The notes under the pieces: generated by a model
What the model was told of the DNA's origin: nothing
The model's input: the letters and a program-made list of their open reading frames with translations, nothing else
The model's database searches: none
In this document: positions 47,179 through 55,808 of the stretch, in pieces
How positions within the stretch are numbered: the first letter of the stretch is position 1
Layout of the letters: every line of letters begins with the position of its first letter
Assembly: GCF_001513955.1 (NCBI RefSeq)
Contig: NZ_KQ948145.1
Coordinates: 710,212-774,211 of the forward strand
DNA length: 64,000 bases
From: Streptomyces pseudovenezuelae
Lineage (GTDB): Bacteria > Actinomycetota > Actinomycetes > Streptomycetales > Streptomycetaceae
Reading direction: 5' to 3'
Program-made: the position numbers and the translations under genes

Positions 47179-47727
47179 GTGGCAACCAGCAATGCGACCT
47201 TCGTGACCGCCCTCACCGCAGCGGCCCTCGCGACGGTCGGCTTCCTCGCCTATCAGGCCGCCGCGACGGTCCCCACCAGGACAGCGGCCGGAAGCACCTC
47301 CGCGGCCATCGCCTCCAAGGTCCCCCGCGACAAGCTGGACCCCGCCGCCCTCCCGCCGGGCTCCGGCGCCGGCGAACGGGTCGTGTACTCCCTGGACGAC
47401 AACCGCGTCTGGCTGGTCGCCTCCGGCGACCATGTCATCCGCACCTTCGAGGTCACCCCCGGCACCATCGACCCCGCCCCCGGCGTCTACGAGGTCACCT
47501 CCCGCTCGAACTCGGTGACCGGCACCGACGGCATCCCGATCGAGCACGTGGTCCGCTTCACCAGCGTCGACGGCGTGGTGATCGGCTTCAGCGCGGCGGT
47601 GCGGGAGGCGGGAGCCGGCGCCACCGCGACCGCGGTGCCCACCGGCGGCATCCGGGAGTCACGCCGGGACGGCGACGCGATGTGGGGCTTCGCGACGATC
47701 GGGGCGCGGGTCGCGGTGATCCACTGA
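47179..47727 (+). CDS. Secreted LD-transpeptidase-like protein without catalytic Cys
   Basis: A 182-residue exported protein. The N-terminal hydrophobic segment (FVTALTAAALATVGFLAYQAAA) is a signal peptide or anchor. The body reads like the YkuD/LD-transpeptidase fold: RVVYSLDDNRVWLV, PGVYEVTSRS, and near the end TGGIRESRRDGDAMWGFATIGARVAVI, which aligns with the family's HGCIRMxNxDxxxLxxxVxxGTxVxV. Both the active-site histidine and cysteine are missing (TGG instead of HGC), so cross-linking activity is not expected. GTG at 47179 has GAGG upstream. Lies divergently beside the t6A operon. Confidence 0.75.
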   Translation: MATSNATFVTALTAAALATVGFLAYQAAATVPTRTAAGSTSAAIASKVPRDKLDPAALPPGSGAGERVVYSLDDNRVWLVASGDHVIRTFEVTPGTIDPAPGVYEVTSRSNSVTGTDGIPIEHVVRFTSVDGVVIGFSAAVREAGAGATATAVPTGGIRESRRDGDAMWGFATIGARVAVIH

Positions 47728-47733
47728 CCCCGC

Positions 47734-47907
47734 TCAGGCCGCCTGGGGACGCTCGGCGGCGGCCGCCCGCGCCGTCCCCGGATCGGGCACCCGCGGGGGC
47801 GTGGAGACGGCCTCCGCCGCCGCGCAGGACGCCAGCAGATCACGCATGGACACACCGCCGACGAGCGCGTACGGCTGCGGCTTGGACCGCTTCTCGGTGG
47901 CCGACAT
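47734..47907 (-). CDS. 57-residue protein under a putative iron box
   Basis: A short protein, MSATEKRSKPQPYALVGGVS at the start, with one cysteine (RDLLASCAAAEA) and a Pro/Ala-rich tail. I do not recognise a domain. GGAGG lies six bases before the ATG, as good as any ribosome-binding site in the window, so it is probably real. A palindrome resembling the DmdR/IdeR iron box lies 30 bases upstream. It is convergent with the LD-transpeptidase-like gene (6-base gap) and splits tsaE from tsaB. Confidence 0.7.
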   Translation of the reverse strand: MSATEKRSKPQPYALVGGVSMRDLLASCAAAEAVSTPPRVPDPGTARAAAAERPQAA

Positions 47908-47937
47908 GGACGCCTCCTGAAGTTCGGGGGCGGCGTA

Positions 47938-47953
47938 GTTAGGTAGACCTAAC
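47938..47953. promoter_or_regulatory. Putative DmdR/IdeR iron box
   Basis: GTTAGGTAGACCTAAC: two 7-base arms, GTTAGGT and ACCTAAC, in perfect inverted orientation around AG. It resembles the DtxR-family iron box (TTAGGTTAGSCTMACCTAA) but the half-site spacing is shorter than the usual 19-base palindrome. It is placed where it would block transcription of the 57-residue gene. Confidence 0.6.
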
Positions 47954-48054
47954 CACGAGCTGGGTACCATGTGACCACGCACAGGACATCCAAGGCAACA
48001 TCTTGCCGACGGATTGTCGGAACGTTCACGGAAACGCGCGGAAACGCGCGGTAC

Positions 48055-48561
48055 TCAGGCGGTGAGCACGCCGAGGTCGGCGGTCGCCCACCGCTCCCCG
48101 ACCGGAGTGAACGTCACGTGCCGCACCTCGTCGGTGGTGTCACCGACCGCGCGGTGGATCTGCACCTGGAGCCGGTCCTCGGTCAGTTCCTCGACCTTGC
48201 CCTCGCCCCACTCCACGACGATCACCGACTCCGGCAGCGACACGTCGAGATCGAGGTCCTCCATCTCGTCGAGCCCGCCGCCCAGCCGGTACGCGTCCAC
48301 GTGGACCAGCGGCGGCCCGTCCCCCAGGGAGGGATGCACCCGGGCGATCACGAAGGTCGGCGAGGTGACGGCCCCCCGCACCCCGAGGCCCTCACCGAGT
48401 CCGCGGGTCAGTGTCGTCTTGCCCGCGCCGAGTTCCCCGCTGAGCATCACGAGGTCCCCGGCGCGCAGCAGCTTGGCGAGCTTCAGGCCCAGCTCGCGCA
48501 TCTGCTCGGGGGAGGTGACGGTCAGCTCGGTCTCAACCGGGTTGCGCGGTACTGCTTCCAT
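48055..48561 (-). CDS. tsaE: tRNA threonylcarbamoyladenosine ATPase TsaE
   Basis: A 168-residue P-loop ATPase of the bacterial t6A machinery. Walker A is LSGELGAGKTTLTRGLGEGL, then TSPTFVI and VHVDAYRLGG, and a Walker B-like VIVVEWGE. ATG 48561 is preferred; TTG at 48570 is an alternative. Its first 29 bases overlap the 3' end of the upstream hydrolase gene, so expression is coupled to it. The other t6A genes lie 1 kb away past the iron-box peptide and LD-transpeptidase-like genes. Confidence 0.95.
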   Translation of the reverse strand: MEAVPRNPVETELTVTSPEQMRELGLKLAKLLRAGDLVMLSGELGAGKTTLTRGLGEGLGVRGAVTSPTFVIARVHPSLGDGPPLVHVDAYRLGGGLDEMEDLDLDVSLPESVIVVEWGEGKVEELTEDRLQVQIHRAVGDTTDEVRHVTFTPVGERWATADLGVLTA

Positions 48562-49786
48562 AACCGCCAACGGTAGCCCCTGCGGGCACCGCGCCCGCGC
48601 GGGTGAGCAGGTCGGCGAGGCGGTCGGTGACCGCTTCCGGGTGTTCCAGCATGACGAGGTGACCGGCGTCGGGGACCAGCACCAGCTCCGCCTCCGGCAG
48701 CAGGGAGGCGATCGCCTCGCTGTGCTCGCTGGGCGTGACCATGTCGCCCACCCCGGCGAGGACCAGCACCGGCTTGTCCGCGAAGTGGACGAGGGCGGCG
48801 GTCTTGTCGTGGCTGTCGAACGCCGGGTAGTACTCGGCGACGACGTCGATCGGGGTGCCCTCGATCATCCGCTCGGCGAACCGGACGACGGCCGGGTCGA
48901 CGTCCCGGGAGGCGAAGGAGTACCGCTTGATGATCCCGGCGAACAGGTCGGCGGTGGCCCGCCGTCCCTTCTCCACCAGGTCGGCCCGCTGCCCCAGCGC
49001 CTTGAGGACGCCCGGCAGCACCCGCCGCACGGCGTTGACGCCCGCGACGGGCAGCCCGAAGTTGACCTCGCCGAGCCGTCCGGACGACGTGCCGACCAGG
49101 GCCACCGCGACCACCCGGTCCCGGATCAGCTCGGGGTACCGGTCGGCCAGGGCCATGACGGTCATCCCGCCCATGGAGTGCCCGACGAGCACGATCGGCC
49201 CCTCGGGCACGGCCGCGTCGATGACGGCCTTCAGGTCCTGCCCGAGCTGCTCGATGTCGACCGGCACCCCGTCCTGCACCTGCCGCACACCCCGCCCGGA
49301 CCGCCCGTGGCTGCGCTGGTCCCAGTGCACGGTCCGTACGACACCGCGCAGCGCCGCCCGCTGGAAGTGCCAGGAGTCCTGGCTGAGGCAGTACCCGTGG
49401 CTGAAGACGACGGTGACGGGCGCGGGGGCCTTGCGCCCGAACAGCCGGCGCCGGCGCGGCGACAGCGCGGGCACCGCCTCCGGGTCGACGTCGTCGACCT
49501 CGTAGTACAGCTCGGTGCCGTCGTCGGCGTACGCCTTGCCGGGGGTGCCGCGCAGGGAGCCGTACGGCCCGGTCGAGTCCAGGGCGAGCCGCGCCCGCTG
49601 CCGCATCCCGCGCCCGACGGTGAGCCGCTCCAGGGCCACGCCCGCCGCCGCGCCGGCGGCGATCACGCCTATCGCGGCGCCGGCGATCCCGGTCGCCCGG
49701 CGCCAGCCGGCACCCGCCCCCGTCGCGGAGGCGAGGGCCACCGACGCGGCGGCGTCGACGACGGCCTCCGCACTGCTCTCGCTCAC
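48533..49786 (-). CDS. Alpha/beta hydrolase
   Basis: A 417-residue hydrolase with an N-terminal hydrophobic region (GIAGAAIGVIAAGAAAGVAL) that probably anchors it to the membrane. The core has the oxyanion motif VFSHGYCLS, nucleophile elbow GHSMGG, acid in VLAGVGDMVTP and catalytic histidine in PDAGHLVMLEHPE. The GTG start has AGGAG upstream. It lies between alr and tsaE, where mycobacteria also have a hydrolase/lipase-type gene. The substrate is unknown. Confidence 0.9.
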   Translation of the reverse strand: MSESSAEAVVDAAASVALASATGAGAGWRRATGIAGAAIGVIAAGAAAGVALERLTVGRGMRQRARLALDSTGPYGSLRGTPGKAYADDGTELYYEVDDVDPEAVPALSPRRRRLFGRKAPAPVTVVFSHGYCLSQDSWHFQRAALRGVVRTVHWDQRSHGRSGRGVRQVQDGVPVDIEQLGQDLKAVIDAAVPEGPIVLVGHSMGGMTVMALADRYPELIRDRVVAVALVGTSSGRLGEVNFGLPVAGVNAVRRVLPGVLKALGQRADLVEKGRRATADLFAGIIKRYSFASRDVDPAVVRFAERMIEGTPIDVVAEYYPAFDSHDKTAALVHFADKPVLVLAGVGDMVTPSEHSEAIASLLPEAELVLVPDAGHLVMLEHPEAVTDRLADLLTRAGAVPAGATVGGYGSSTAQPG

Positions 49787-49858
49787 GTACCGCTCCTGTT
49801 CACTGGGTCGGGTGATACCGGTGTCGCACGACTGGCTGTTCTGACGCGCACTGTGCGG

Positions 49859-51028
49859 TTACCCCGCTTGTTCCTCGTTCACATAGACGCGGGGAACGCG
49901 TGTTCCGATGCGGGTCACGATTTCGTAGGCGATGGTGCCCGCGGCCTGCGCCCAGTCCTCGGCGGTGGGCTCGCCGCGGTCGCCGGGGCCGAAGAGCACG
50001 GCCCGGGTGCCGGTGGGCGGCTCGTCGCCGCCGAGGTCCACGACGAACTGGTCCATGGCGATCCGCCCGGCGACCGTACGCCACTTGCCGTCGACCAGGA
50101 CCGGTCCGGCCCCGGAGGCGTGCCGCGGGATGCCGTCCGCATAGCCGACCGGCACGAGGCCGAGGGTGGTTTCACCGGGGGTGACGTAGTGATGGCCGTA
50201 GCTGACGCCATGGCCGCCCGGGACCCGCTTGACCAGCGCGATCGACGCCGACAACGTCATCACCGGGCGCAGTCCGAAGTCGGCGGGGACGCCGAGCTCG
50301 GGGCTCGGCGAGATGCCGTAGGTCGCGATGCCGGTGCGGACCAGGTCGAAGTGGCTCTCCGGAAGGGTGAGCGTGGCGGGCGAGTTGGCGATGTGGCGCA
50401 CCTCGGGGCGCACGCCCCGGCCCTCGGCGTACGCCAGCATCTCCCGGAAGAGGGTGAGCTGGGCGGCGATCGAGGGATGCCCCGGCTCGTCGGCGCAGGC
50501 GAAGTGCGACCAGAGGCCGGTGACGGTGAGAAGTCCTTCGGACTGGGCGCGCAGGGCCTCGGCGACCAGCTCGGCCCAGTCCTCGCCCGGCTGGCAGCCG
50601 TTGCGCCCGAGACCGGTGTCGGCCTTGAGCTGCACGCGCGCGGGGACGCCGGCTTCGCGGGCCGCCGCGACGAGCTCCCGCAGCGCCCACAGCCCGCTGA
50701 CGGAGACGTCGAGGTCGGCCTCGATCGCCTCCCGCCAGGGGCCGCCGGGCGTCCACAGCCAGCACATGATCCGCCCCGGCAGCCCGGCCTCGCGCAGCGC
50801 CAGAGCCTCCTCCGGCGTGGCGGTCCCGAGCCAGCGCGCGCCCGCCTCGACCGCGGCGCGGGCACAGGGCACCGCGCCGTGGCCGTACGCGTCGGACTTG
50901 ACCACGGCCATGACGGCGGCGCCCGGCGCGTGGGCGCGCAGGGCCCGCACGTTGGCCCGCAGCGCGGCCAGGTCGATCTCGGCGCGGGCACGCAGCGGTG
51001 CGGTCGGGGCAGTTGCTGTCTCGTTCAT
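49859..51028 (-). CDS. alr: Alanine racemase
   Basis: A 389-residue PLP enzyme making D-alanine for peptidoglycan. The Schiff-base lysine is K44 in AVMAVVKSDAYGHG; the second-domain catalytic tyrosine is probably in GVSYGHHYV. RARAEIDLAALRANVRALR begins the barrel and VAGRIAMDQFVVDLG closes the beta domain. Length is normal. Followed after 72 bases by the hydrolase gene, suggesting an alr-hydrolase-tsaE transcript. Confidence 0.96.
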   Translation of the reverse strand: MNETATAPTAPLRARAEIDLAALRANVRALRAHAPGAAVMAVVKSDAYGHGAVPCARAAVEAGARWLGTATPEEALALREAGLPGRIMCWLWTPGGPWREAIEADLDVSVSGLWALRELVAAAREAGVPARVQLKADTGLGRNGCQPGEDWAELVAEALRAQSEGLLTVTGLWSHFACADEPGHPSIAAQLTLFREMLAYAEGRGVRPEVRHIANSPATLTLPESHFDLVRTGIATYGISPSPELGVPADFGLRPVMTLSASIALVKRVPGGHGVSYGHHYVTPGETTLGLVPVGYADGIPRHASGAGPVLVDGKWRTVAGRIAMDQFVVDLGGDEPPTGTRAVLFGPGDRGEPTAEDWAQAAGTIAYEIVTRIGTRVPRVYVNEEQAG

Positions 51029-51147
51029 GGCGCCCCCAGTGTCTCAGAGGCCACCGACACCGCCGATGAGCACGTCCCGGGATGCACCCAGGACGCACCC
51101 ACGCGCGCGACAGGCGGGTGTCCGCGCGGGTCGGGGGATCGGGCGGG

Positions 51148-51771
51148 TCAGAGGATCAGACCGTGCCGGGCCAGGTACTTCACCGGGTCGATGTCGGAGC
51201 CGTACGGGCGCCGGGCGCGCACCTCGAAGTGCAGGTGCGGGCCGGTGGCGCGTCCGGTGGCGCCGCTGCTCCCGAGCCGGGTGCCGGCCTTGACCTTGGC
51301 GCCCCGTGCGACCGAGATGCGCGACAGGTGGGCGTAGAGGACGTACCGGGAATCGCTCAGCTTGATCGTCACGGCCTTTCCGTACGACCCCGACCAGCTG
51401 GCCAGGACGACGACGCCGGTGCCCACGGCGTAAACCGGGGTCCCCTTCGCCACGGCAAGATCCACTCCGGTGTGGTAACCGGCCAGCCAGTTTCCCCGCA
51501 CCCCGTAGCGCATGGTCACCCTGGCCCGCTTCCGGATGGGGCGACTCCATTTGGCCGGTGCGAGGGCGCGGTCGCTGACCTCGACATCCTCGACGCCCGC
51601 GAGTTGCTCCTCGAATTCCGCGTCGTAGTCGCTGCCGCAGTTGCCGCCGGGCTCTTCCTCTAAGGGTTCCGGGTGGTCCCCGCGGAAACCGAGAACGGGA
51701 CTCCCCAGAACGACTGCGGCTCCTCCCAGCAATTCACGCCGGCTGGTGCCTCGTATCTTTGGCTCATCCAT
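51148..51771 (-). CDS. Tat-exported M23 family peptidase
   Basis: A 207-residue LytM/M23 zinc endopeptidase. The N-terminus has a twin-arginine-type signal, TSRRELLGGAAVVLGSPVLG. The zinc-site residues appear as HTGVD in GYHTGVDLAV and HLHFEV in GPHLHFEV. The enzyme should cut peptidoglycan stem-peptide cross-links outside the cell, a role fitting the alr and nnr neighbourhood. The ATG at 51771 lacks an obvious ribosome-binding site. Confidence 0.9.
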   Translation of the reverse strand: MDEPKIRGTSRRELLGGAAVVLGSPVLGFRGDHPEPLEEEPGGNCGSDYDAEFEEQLAGVEDVEVSDRALAPAKWSRPIRKRARVTMRYGVRGNWLAGYHTGVDLAVAKGTPVYAVGTGVVVLASWSGSYGKAVTIKLSDSRYVLYAHLSRISVARGAKVKAGTRLGSSGATGRATGPHLHFEVRARRPYGSDIDPVKYLARHGLIL

Positions 51772-51974
51772 GCGGCCAGCGAAACATCGCCCTTTCGGCT
51801 CCGCATATTCGGCCGAGCGGTATTGGTCCCATCAGGTACTAGTTGGCGGCCACTCGTCCGTTTGCCGGTCCGTGACGTGGCGGGCGGTTGCCGGGGGGCA
51901 GCGGCGGGGGCATGTTTCGCCGTCACCGGTGGCACCGGCCCCGCGCGGGTCACCGGCGCGCGACCGGTCTCCCC

Positions 51975-53408
51975 TCACGCGTCCGTGACGTCCCGCCAGG
52001 CCGCCGGCACCGCCTCGGCCACGTCGTGCGCCCCCACCGGCGCCCCGTCCGCCGCGAACCGGCCGGCGAGGCCGTGCAGGTAGGCGCCCACGCTTCCGGC
52101 GTCCAGGGCGCTCAGCCCGGACGCGAGCAGGGACCCCGCGAGGCCGGACAGGACATCCCCGCTGCCGGCGGTGGCCAGCCATGCCGTCCCGGTCGGGTTC
52201 ACGCGTACGGCGCCGCCGCCCGCGTCGGCGACCAGCGTGGTCGAGCCCTTGAGCAGCACCGTCGCGCCGTAGCGCCCGGCGAGTTCCCGCGCCGAGGCCA
52301 GCCGGGCCCCCTCGACCTCCTCGCGCGGCACCCCGAGGAGCGCGGCGGCCTCTCCGGCGTGCGGGGTCATGAGGGTCGGCGCGGTACGCGCGCGTACGGC
52401 GTCCCGGTCGGCGAGGCGCAGCCCGTCCGCGTCGACGAGCACCGGCACCTCCGACGCCAGCACCTCGCCCACGGCCGAGGCGTCGTCCCCGGCCCCCGGT
52501 CCGACCACCCACGCCTGCACCCGCCCGGCGTGCCTCGGCCCCCGGTCGGAGACGAGCGTCTCGGGGAAGCGGGCGATCACGGCGTCCGCGGCGGGCCCGA
52601 CGTACCGCACGGCCCCGGCGCCGCCCCGCAGCGCCCCGTACACGGCGAGCACGGCGGCTCCCGGATACCGCGCGGACCCGGCGGCGATCCCGACGACTCC
52701 GCGCCGGTACTTGTCGCTCTCCCCGCCCGGCACCGGCAACAGCCGCCGTACGTCGGCGTGTTGCAGCGCCTCCAGTTCGGCCTGCGGGGGAAGGGACAGC
52801 CCGATGTCGACGAGCCGCACCGACCCCGCGTGCTCCCGCGCGGGATCGATCAGCAGACCCGGCTTGTGCGTCCCGAAGGTGACGGTCAGGTCGGCGCGTA
52901 CGGCCGCCCCCCGCACCTCCCCGGTGTCGGCGTCGACACCGCTCGGCAGATCGACGGCGACGACGGCGGCGCGGGCCCGCTCGGCGACCTCGGCCAGCCG
53001 GGCCGCGTCGGGCCGCAGCCCGCCCTTGCCGCCGATCCCGACGATCCCGTCGAGGAGGAGGTCGGCCTGCTCGATCAGCCGCTCGGCGCCCTCGACCCCC
53101 ACGGCCCGCCCCCCGGCCCGCCGCAGCGCGGCCAGACCCGCCGAGTGGGCACGCTCGGGCGCGAGCAGCACGGCGGCCACGCCGGCGCCCCGCCGCGCCA
53201 GCCGGGCTCCCGCGTAGAGGGCGTCCCCGCCGTTGTCGCCGCTCCCGACGAGCAGCACGACCCTGCGGCCGTACACCCGCCCCAGCAGGTCGGCGCAGGC
53301 GGCGGCGAGCCCGGCCGCCGCCCGCTGCATCAGCGCGCCCTCCGGCAGCCGCGCCATCAGCTCCCGCTCGGCGGCCCTGACCGTCTCCACGTTGTACGCA
53401 GTACGCAT
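51975..53408 (-). CDS. nnr: Bifunctional NAD(P)H-hydrate epimerase/dehydratase
   Basis: A 477-residue repair enzyme for hydrated NAD(P)H. The N-terminal YjeF_N epimerase domain has VVLLVGSGDNGGDALYAGARLA and AVDLPSGVDADTG. The C-terminal ribokinase-like dehydratase domain has GSARYPGAAVLAVYGALRGGAGAV, TPHAGEAAALLG, VLLKGSTTLV and ATAGSGDVLSGLAGSLL. Both domains look complete. M. tuberculosis nnr (Rv3433c) occupies the same relative position. Confidence 0.95.
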   Translation of the reverse strand: MRTAYNVETVRAAERELMARLPEGALMQRAAAGLAAACADLLGRVYGRRVVLLVGSGDNGGDALYAGARLARRGAGVAAVLLAPERAHSAGLAALRRAGGRAVGVEGAERLIEQADLLLDGIVGIGGKGGLRPDAARLAEVAERARAAVVAVDLPSGVDADTGEVRGAAVRADLTVTFGTHKPGLLIDPAREHAGSVRLVDIGLSLPPQAELEALQHADVRRLLPVPGGESDKYRRGVVGIAAGSARYPGAAVLAVYGALRGGAGAVRYVGPAADAVIARFPETLVSDRGPRHAGRVQAWVVGPGAGDDASAVGEVLASEVPVLVDADGLRLADRDAVRARTAPTLMTPHAGEAAALLGVPREEVEGARLASARELAGRYGATVLLKGSTTLVADAGGGAVRVNPTGTAWLATAGSGDVLSGLAGSLLASGLSALDAGSVGAYLHGLAGRFAADGAPVGAHDVAEAVPAAWRDVTDA

Positions 53409-53813
53409 GGATCCGAGTCTCCCCCGTCACGGGCGGAGATGAACGGGACGGGCCCGGGCGAAGGCGACCTGAAGGGCGACACCGCCGGGAGAGGCCGGAA
53501 CGATCAGTTCCGGCCGCCGACGGGCAAATACGGGTGCCTGAAAGCGCATTCTCAACCGGTTCAGGCGGAAGAATGCGGTCCGGTGCGTTCACTTCCGGCC
53601 AGATTCACTCTCGCCCCCCACCCGAACCGTAAGCGCTCACCAGGCACCATCACGTACTTGTGGGCATATGCCCGGACCTGAGGTCGTCTCAGACGTCACG
53701 CCCACCCCTTCCCACCCCTGTGCGAAACGCTCCGCAAAACGCACACTGAGGGCGTTTCGGCGAGCGCAGCCGCATCCGCGGCGGTCGCCCATCCCGTGGA
53801 GGACGTTCGCGCG
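53409..53813. other. 405-base intergenic region with orphan hairpin
   Basis: No gene is supportable here. A perfect 9-bp stem (GGCCGGAAC, loop GATCA, GTTCCGGCC) lies at 53493-53515, about 85 bases upstream of the nnr start. A second inverted repeat, CGAAACGC (53723-53730) and GCGTTTCG (53752-53759), lies just before the small membrane-protein gene. Divergent promoters for nnr and that gene should be in this stretch. Confidence 0.45.
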
Positions 53814-54098
53814 ATGACCGATCCGGACAGACCCGTCGGAGGCATCACCCTGGCCGTCCGCTGGGCCGGACGCCTGCTGTGCTGGAGTCTGGCGGCCGCC
53901 TGGGCCGCGGCCGCGGTGGACCTCACCGCCTCCCCGCGCCTCGGCTGGTGGGACGCGCTCTGGCAGCTGCCCTCCTGCCTCACCTGCGCATCCGCCGTCG
54001 CCTGGGCGGTGCTGCGCGCTCGCGAGAAGTCGGTCGGCGGCGGCAGTGACCCACGGACCGGGAACGACGTCCGCACGGAATGGGACCAGGCCGCCTGA
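53814..54098 (+). CDS. Small hypothetical membrane protein
   Basis: A 94-residue protein with two hydrophobic stretches (LLCWSLAAAWAAAAVDL and LPSCLTCASAVAWAVL), which could form a hairpin in the membrane, and a polar C-terminal tail. GGAGG lies 12 bases before the chosen ATG; GTG at 53796 in the same frame would add six residues. Composition is normal. No family recognised. Confidence 0.6.
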   Translation: MTDPDRPVGGITLAVRWAGRLLCWSLAAAWAAAAVDLTASPRLGWWDALWQLPSCLTCASAVAWAVLRAREKSVGGGSDPRTGNDVRTEWDQAA

Positions 54099-54122
54099 GA
54101 GCCGGGACGGCACGCCCGGCGG

Positions 54123-54494
54123 TCATCCCTCCGCGATCACCACGGCCGACGCGACCCCGGCGTCATGGCTGAGCGACACGTGCCACGACCGCACCCCGAG
54201 CGCGGCGGCCCGCGCGGCGACGGTCCCGGTGACCCGCAGCCGGGGCTGCCCGCTGTCCTCCACGAACACCTCGGCATCGGTCCAGTGCAGCCCGGCCGGC
54301 GCGCCGAGCGCCTTGGCCAGGGCCTCCTTCGCGGCGAACCGGGCGGCGAGCGAGGCGATCCCCCGCCGCTCCCCGCTGGGCAGCAGCAGCTCACTGTCCA
54401 GGAAGAGCCGCCGGGCCATCCCGGGCGTACGCTCCAGCGACGCCGCGAACCGCTCGATCTCGGCGACGTCGATACCGACCCCGATGATGCTCAT
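54123..54494 (-). CDS. acpS: Holo-[acyl-carrier-protein] synthase AcpS
   Basis: A 123-residue phosphopantetheinyl transferase that activates acyl carrier protein in fatty-acid synthesis. The magnesium site is in [13 protein letters not shown] (D9) and the second motif is [16 protein letters not shown] (E57); HVSLSHD carries the third conserved region. Length is standard. Convergent with the small membrane-protein gene and separated from it by 24 bases. Confidence 0.95.
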   Translation of the reverse strand: MSIIGVGIDVAEIERFAASLERTPGMARRLFLDSELLLPSGERRGIASLAARFAAKEALAKALGAPAGLHWTDAEVFVEDSGQPRLRVTGTVAARAAALGVRSWHVSLSHDAGVASAVVIAEG

Positions 54495-54529
54495 CCGGGC
54501 ACTCTACGATCCTCCCGACACCCTCGCGG

Positions 54530-55024
54530 TCAGCTCTGACCGGGCGTCATCACCGGAGCGGTCGTCTCCACGGGATCGCCGGGCCGCCAGGCACCCGAAC
54601 TCCACTCGGGCGTGGGGGTCGGCCGGGGCGGCGCGGGGGGAGGCGTCGGGCCACGGTTGGGGTTCTGGGGGACGGTGCCGGATCCACCACCCGAACCACC
54701 CCCCGCCGTGCCGGAACCACCGGTCCGGGCCGATCCCCCGGCCCCACCCGACGGGGACGAGGAGATCGGCGCCCGCCGTGTCGGCGTGGACGACGGGGGC
54801 GTCGAAGGCGTGGGAGACACGGAGGGGGATGCGCTGAGCGAGGGGGACGCCGAGGGGGACGCCGCGTGCTCGGCCTTGAGGACCTCCGCCATCGGCGACC
54901 CCGAACGCGTGGGCGAACGGCCCGCACCCGAGGCGTCGGCCGAGCATCCGCCCAGGCACAGGGCGGTCAGGACAGCGGCCGACCCGAAGCCGGCGACGAC
55001 ACCAAGTGGACGTGCCGGACGCAC
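54530..55024 (-). CDS. Proline/serine-rich lipoprotein
   Basis: A 164-residue probable lipoprotein. From GTG 55024 (with GGGGGG upstream) the signal is RPARPLGVVAGFGSAAVLTALCLGGC, with the lipobox cysteine near residue 27. The mature part is low complexity: SPSASPSLSASPSVSP repeats, then Gly-rich and Pro-rich tracts, without a folded domain. ATG at 55036 or 55099 are alternative starts. It is probably a surface spacer protein; no function can be inferred. Confidence 0.62.
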   Translation of the reverse strand: MRPARPLGVVAGFGSAAVLTALCLGGCSADASGAGRSPTRSGSPMAEVLKAEHAASPSASPSLSASPSVSPTPSTPPSSTPTRRAPISSSPSGGAGGSARTGGSGTAGGGSGGGSGTVPQNPNRGPTPPPAPPRPTPTPEWSSGAWRPGDPVETTAPVMTPGQS

Positions 55025-55162
55025 GGGACCCCCCATGTTCGTGAACAAGAGCGAGGAGAGTTTCAAGCGGTCTTTACGCAGTCCACAAGGGCCCCACATG
55101 CTTTCCCCGGGCCAGAGTGACCATGATCACGCCAGATCCACAGGTCGAGGAGACCGTTCACC

Positions 55163-55798
55163 GTGCAGCTTGAGACGACCGGCACAGCCACCCGTTACCT
55201 CTATCTCGTCCGGCACGGGGAAGCGTTGCCGGACGAGAGCGGACTGACCGGGGCCGGCCGACAGCAGGCCACCCTGCTCGGGCGCCGCCTCCGGGACATC
55301 CCCTTCGCGGCCGTTCACCACGGCCCGCTGCCGCGCGCGGCACAGACCGCCCACCTGATCCACGACCAGCTGAAGAACGTCCCCCTGCTCTCCTCGGAAG
55401 TCGCCGGCGACTACGTGCCCCATGTTCCCCCCAGGCACGAACTCCCGCCCGAAGCGGCGGACTTCTACCTCCGCTTCCTCGCCGACACCACCGAAGACGA
55501 ACGGGAGCAGGGCGCCGCGCTCGCCCGCCGGGCCCTTGAGCTGTTCACCGGACCGGTGGACGGCGGGGAGGACCGGCACGAGCTGGTCGTCACCCACAAC
55601 TTCCTCGTCGCCTGGCTGGTCCGGGACGCCATGTACGCCCCGCCGTGGCGCTGGCTCGGCCTCAACCACGCCAACGCGGCACTCACGGTCATCCGTTACG
55701 CGCCCGGTCGAGCAGCCTCCGTCCTCGTCACGAACGACATGCGTCATCTGCCCTCGGAGCTGCGCTGGACCGGCTTCCCTCCCGAGTACCACGTCTGA
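55163..55798 (+). CDS. Histidine phosphatase family protein
   Basis: A 211-residue phosphoglycerate-mutase-like protein. The catalytic RHG motif is LYLVRHGEALPDESGLTGAGRQQATLLG and the second histidine is in VVTHNFLVAW. Phosphate-binding arginines follow (LPRAAQTA). GTG at 55163 has GGAG upstream. It could be a general phosphatase; the substrate cannot be told. Confidence 0.88.
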   Translation: MQLETTGTATRYLYLVRHGEALPDESGLTGAGRQQATLLGRRLRDIPFAAVHHGPLPRAAQTAHLIHDQLKNVPLLSSEVAGDYVPHVPPRHELPPEAADFYLRFLADTTEDEREQGAALARRALELFTGPVDGGEDRHELVVTHNFLVAWLVRDAMYAPPWRWLGLNHANAALTVIRYAPGRAASVLVTNDMRHLPSELRWTGFPPEYHV

Positions 55799-55808
55799 CC
55801 GCACCGGG

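Noticed and set aside
48014..51337. Long + strand frame opposite tsaE, hydrolase and alr
   Set aside because: It is the antisense of three well-recognised genes and has no motif, start site or domain of its own.
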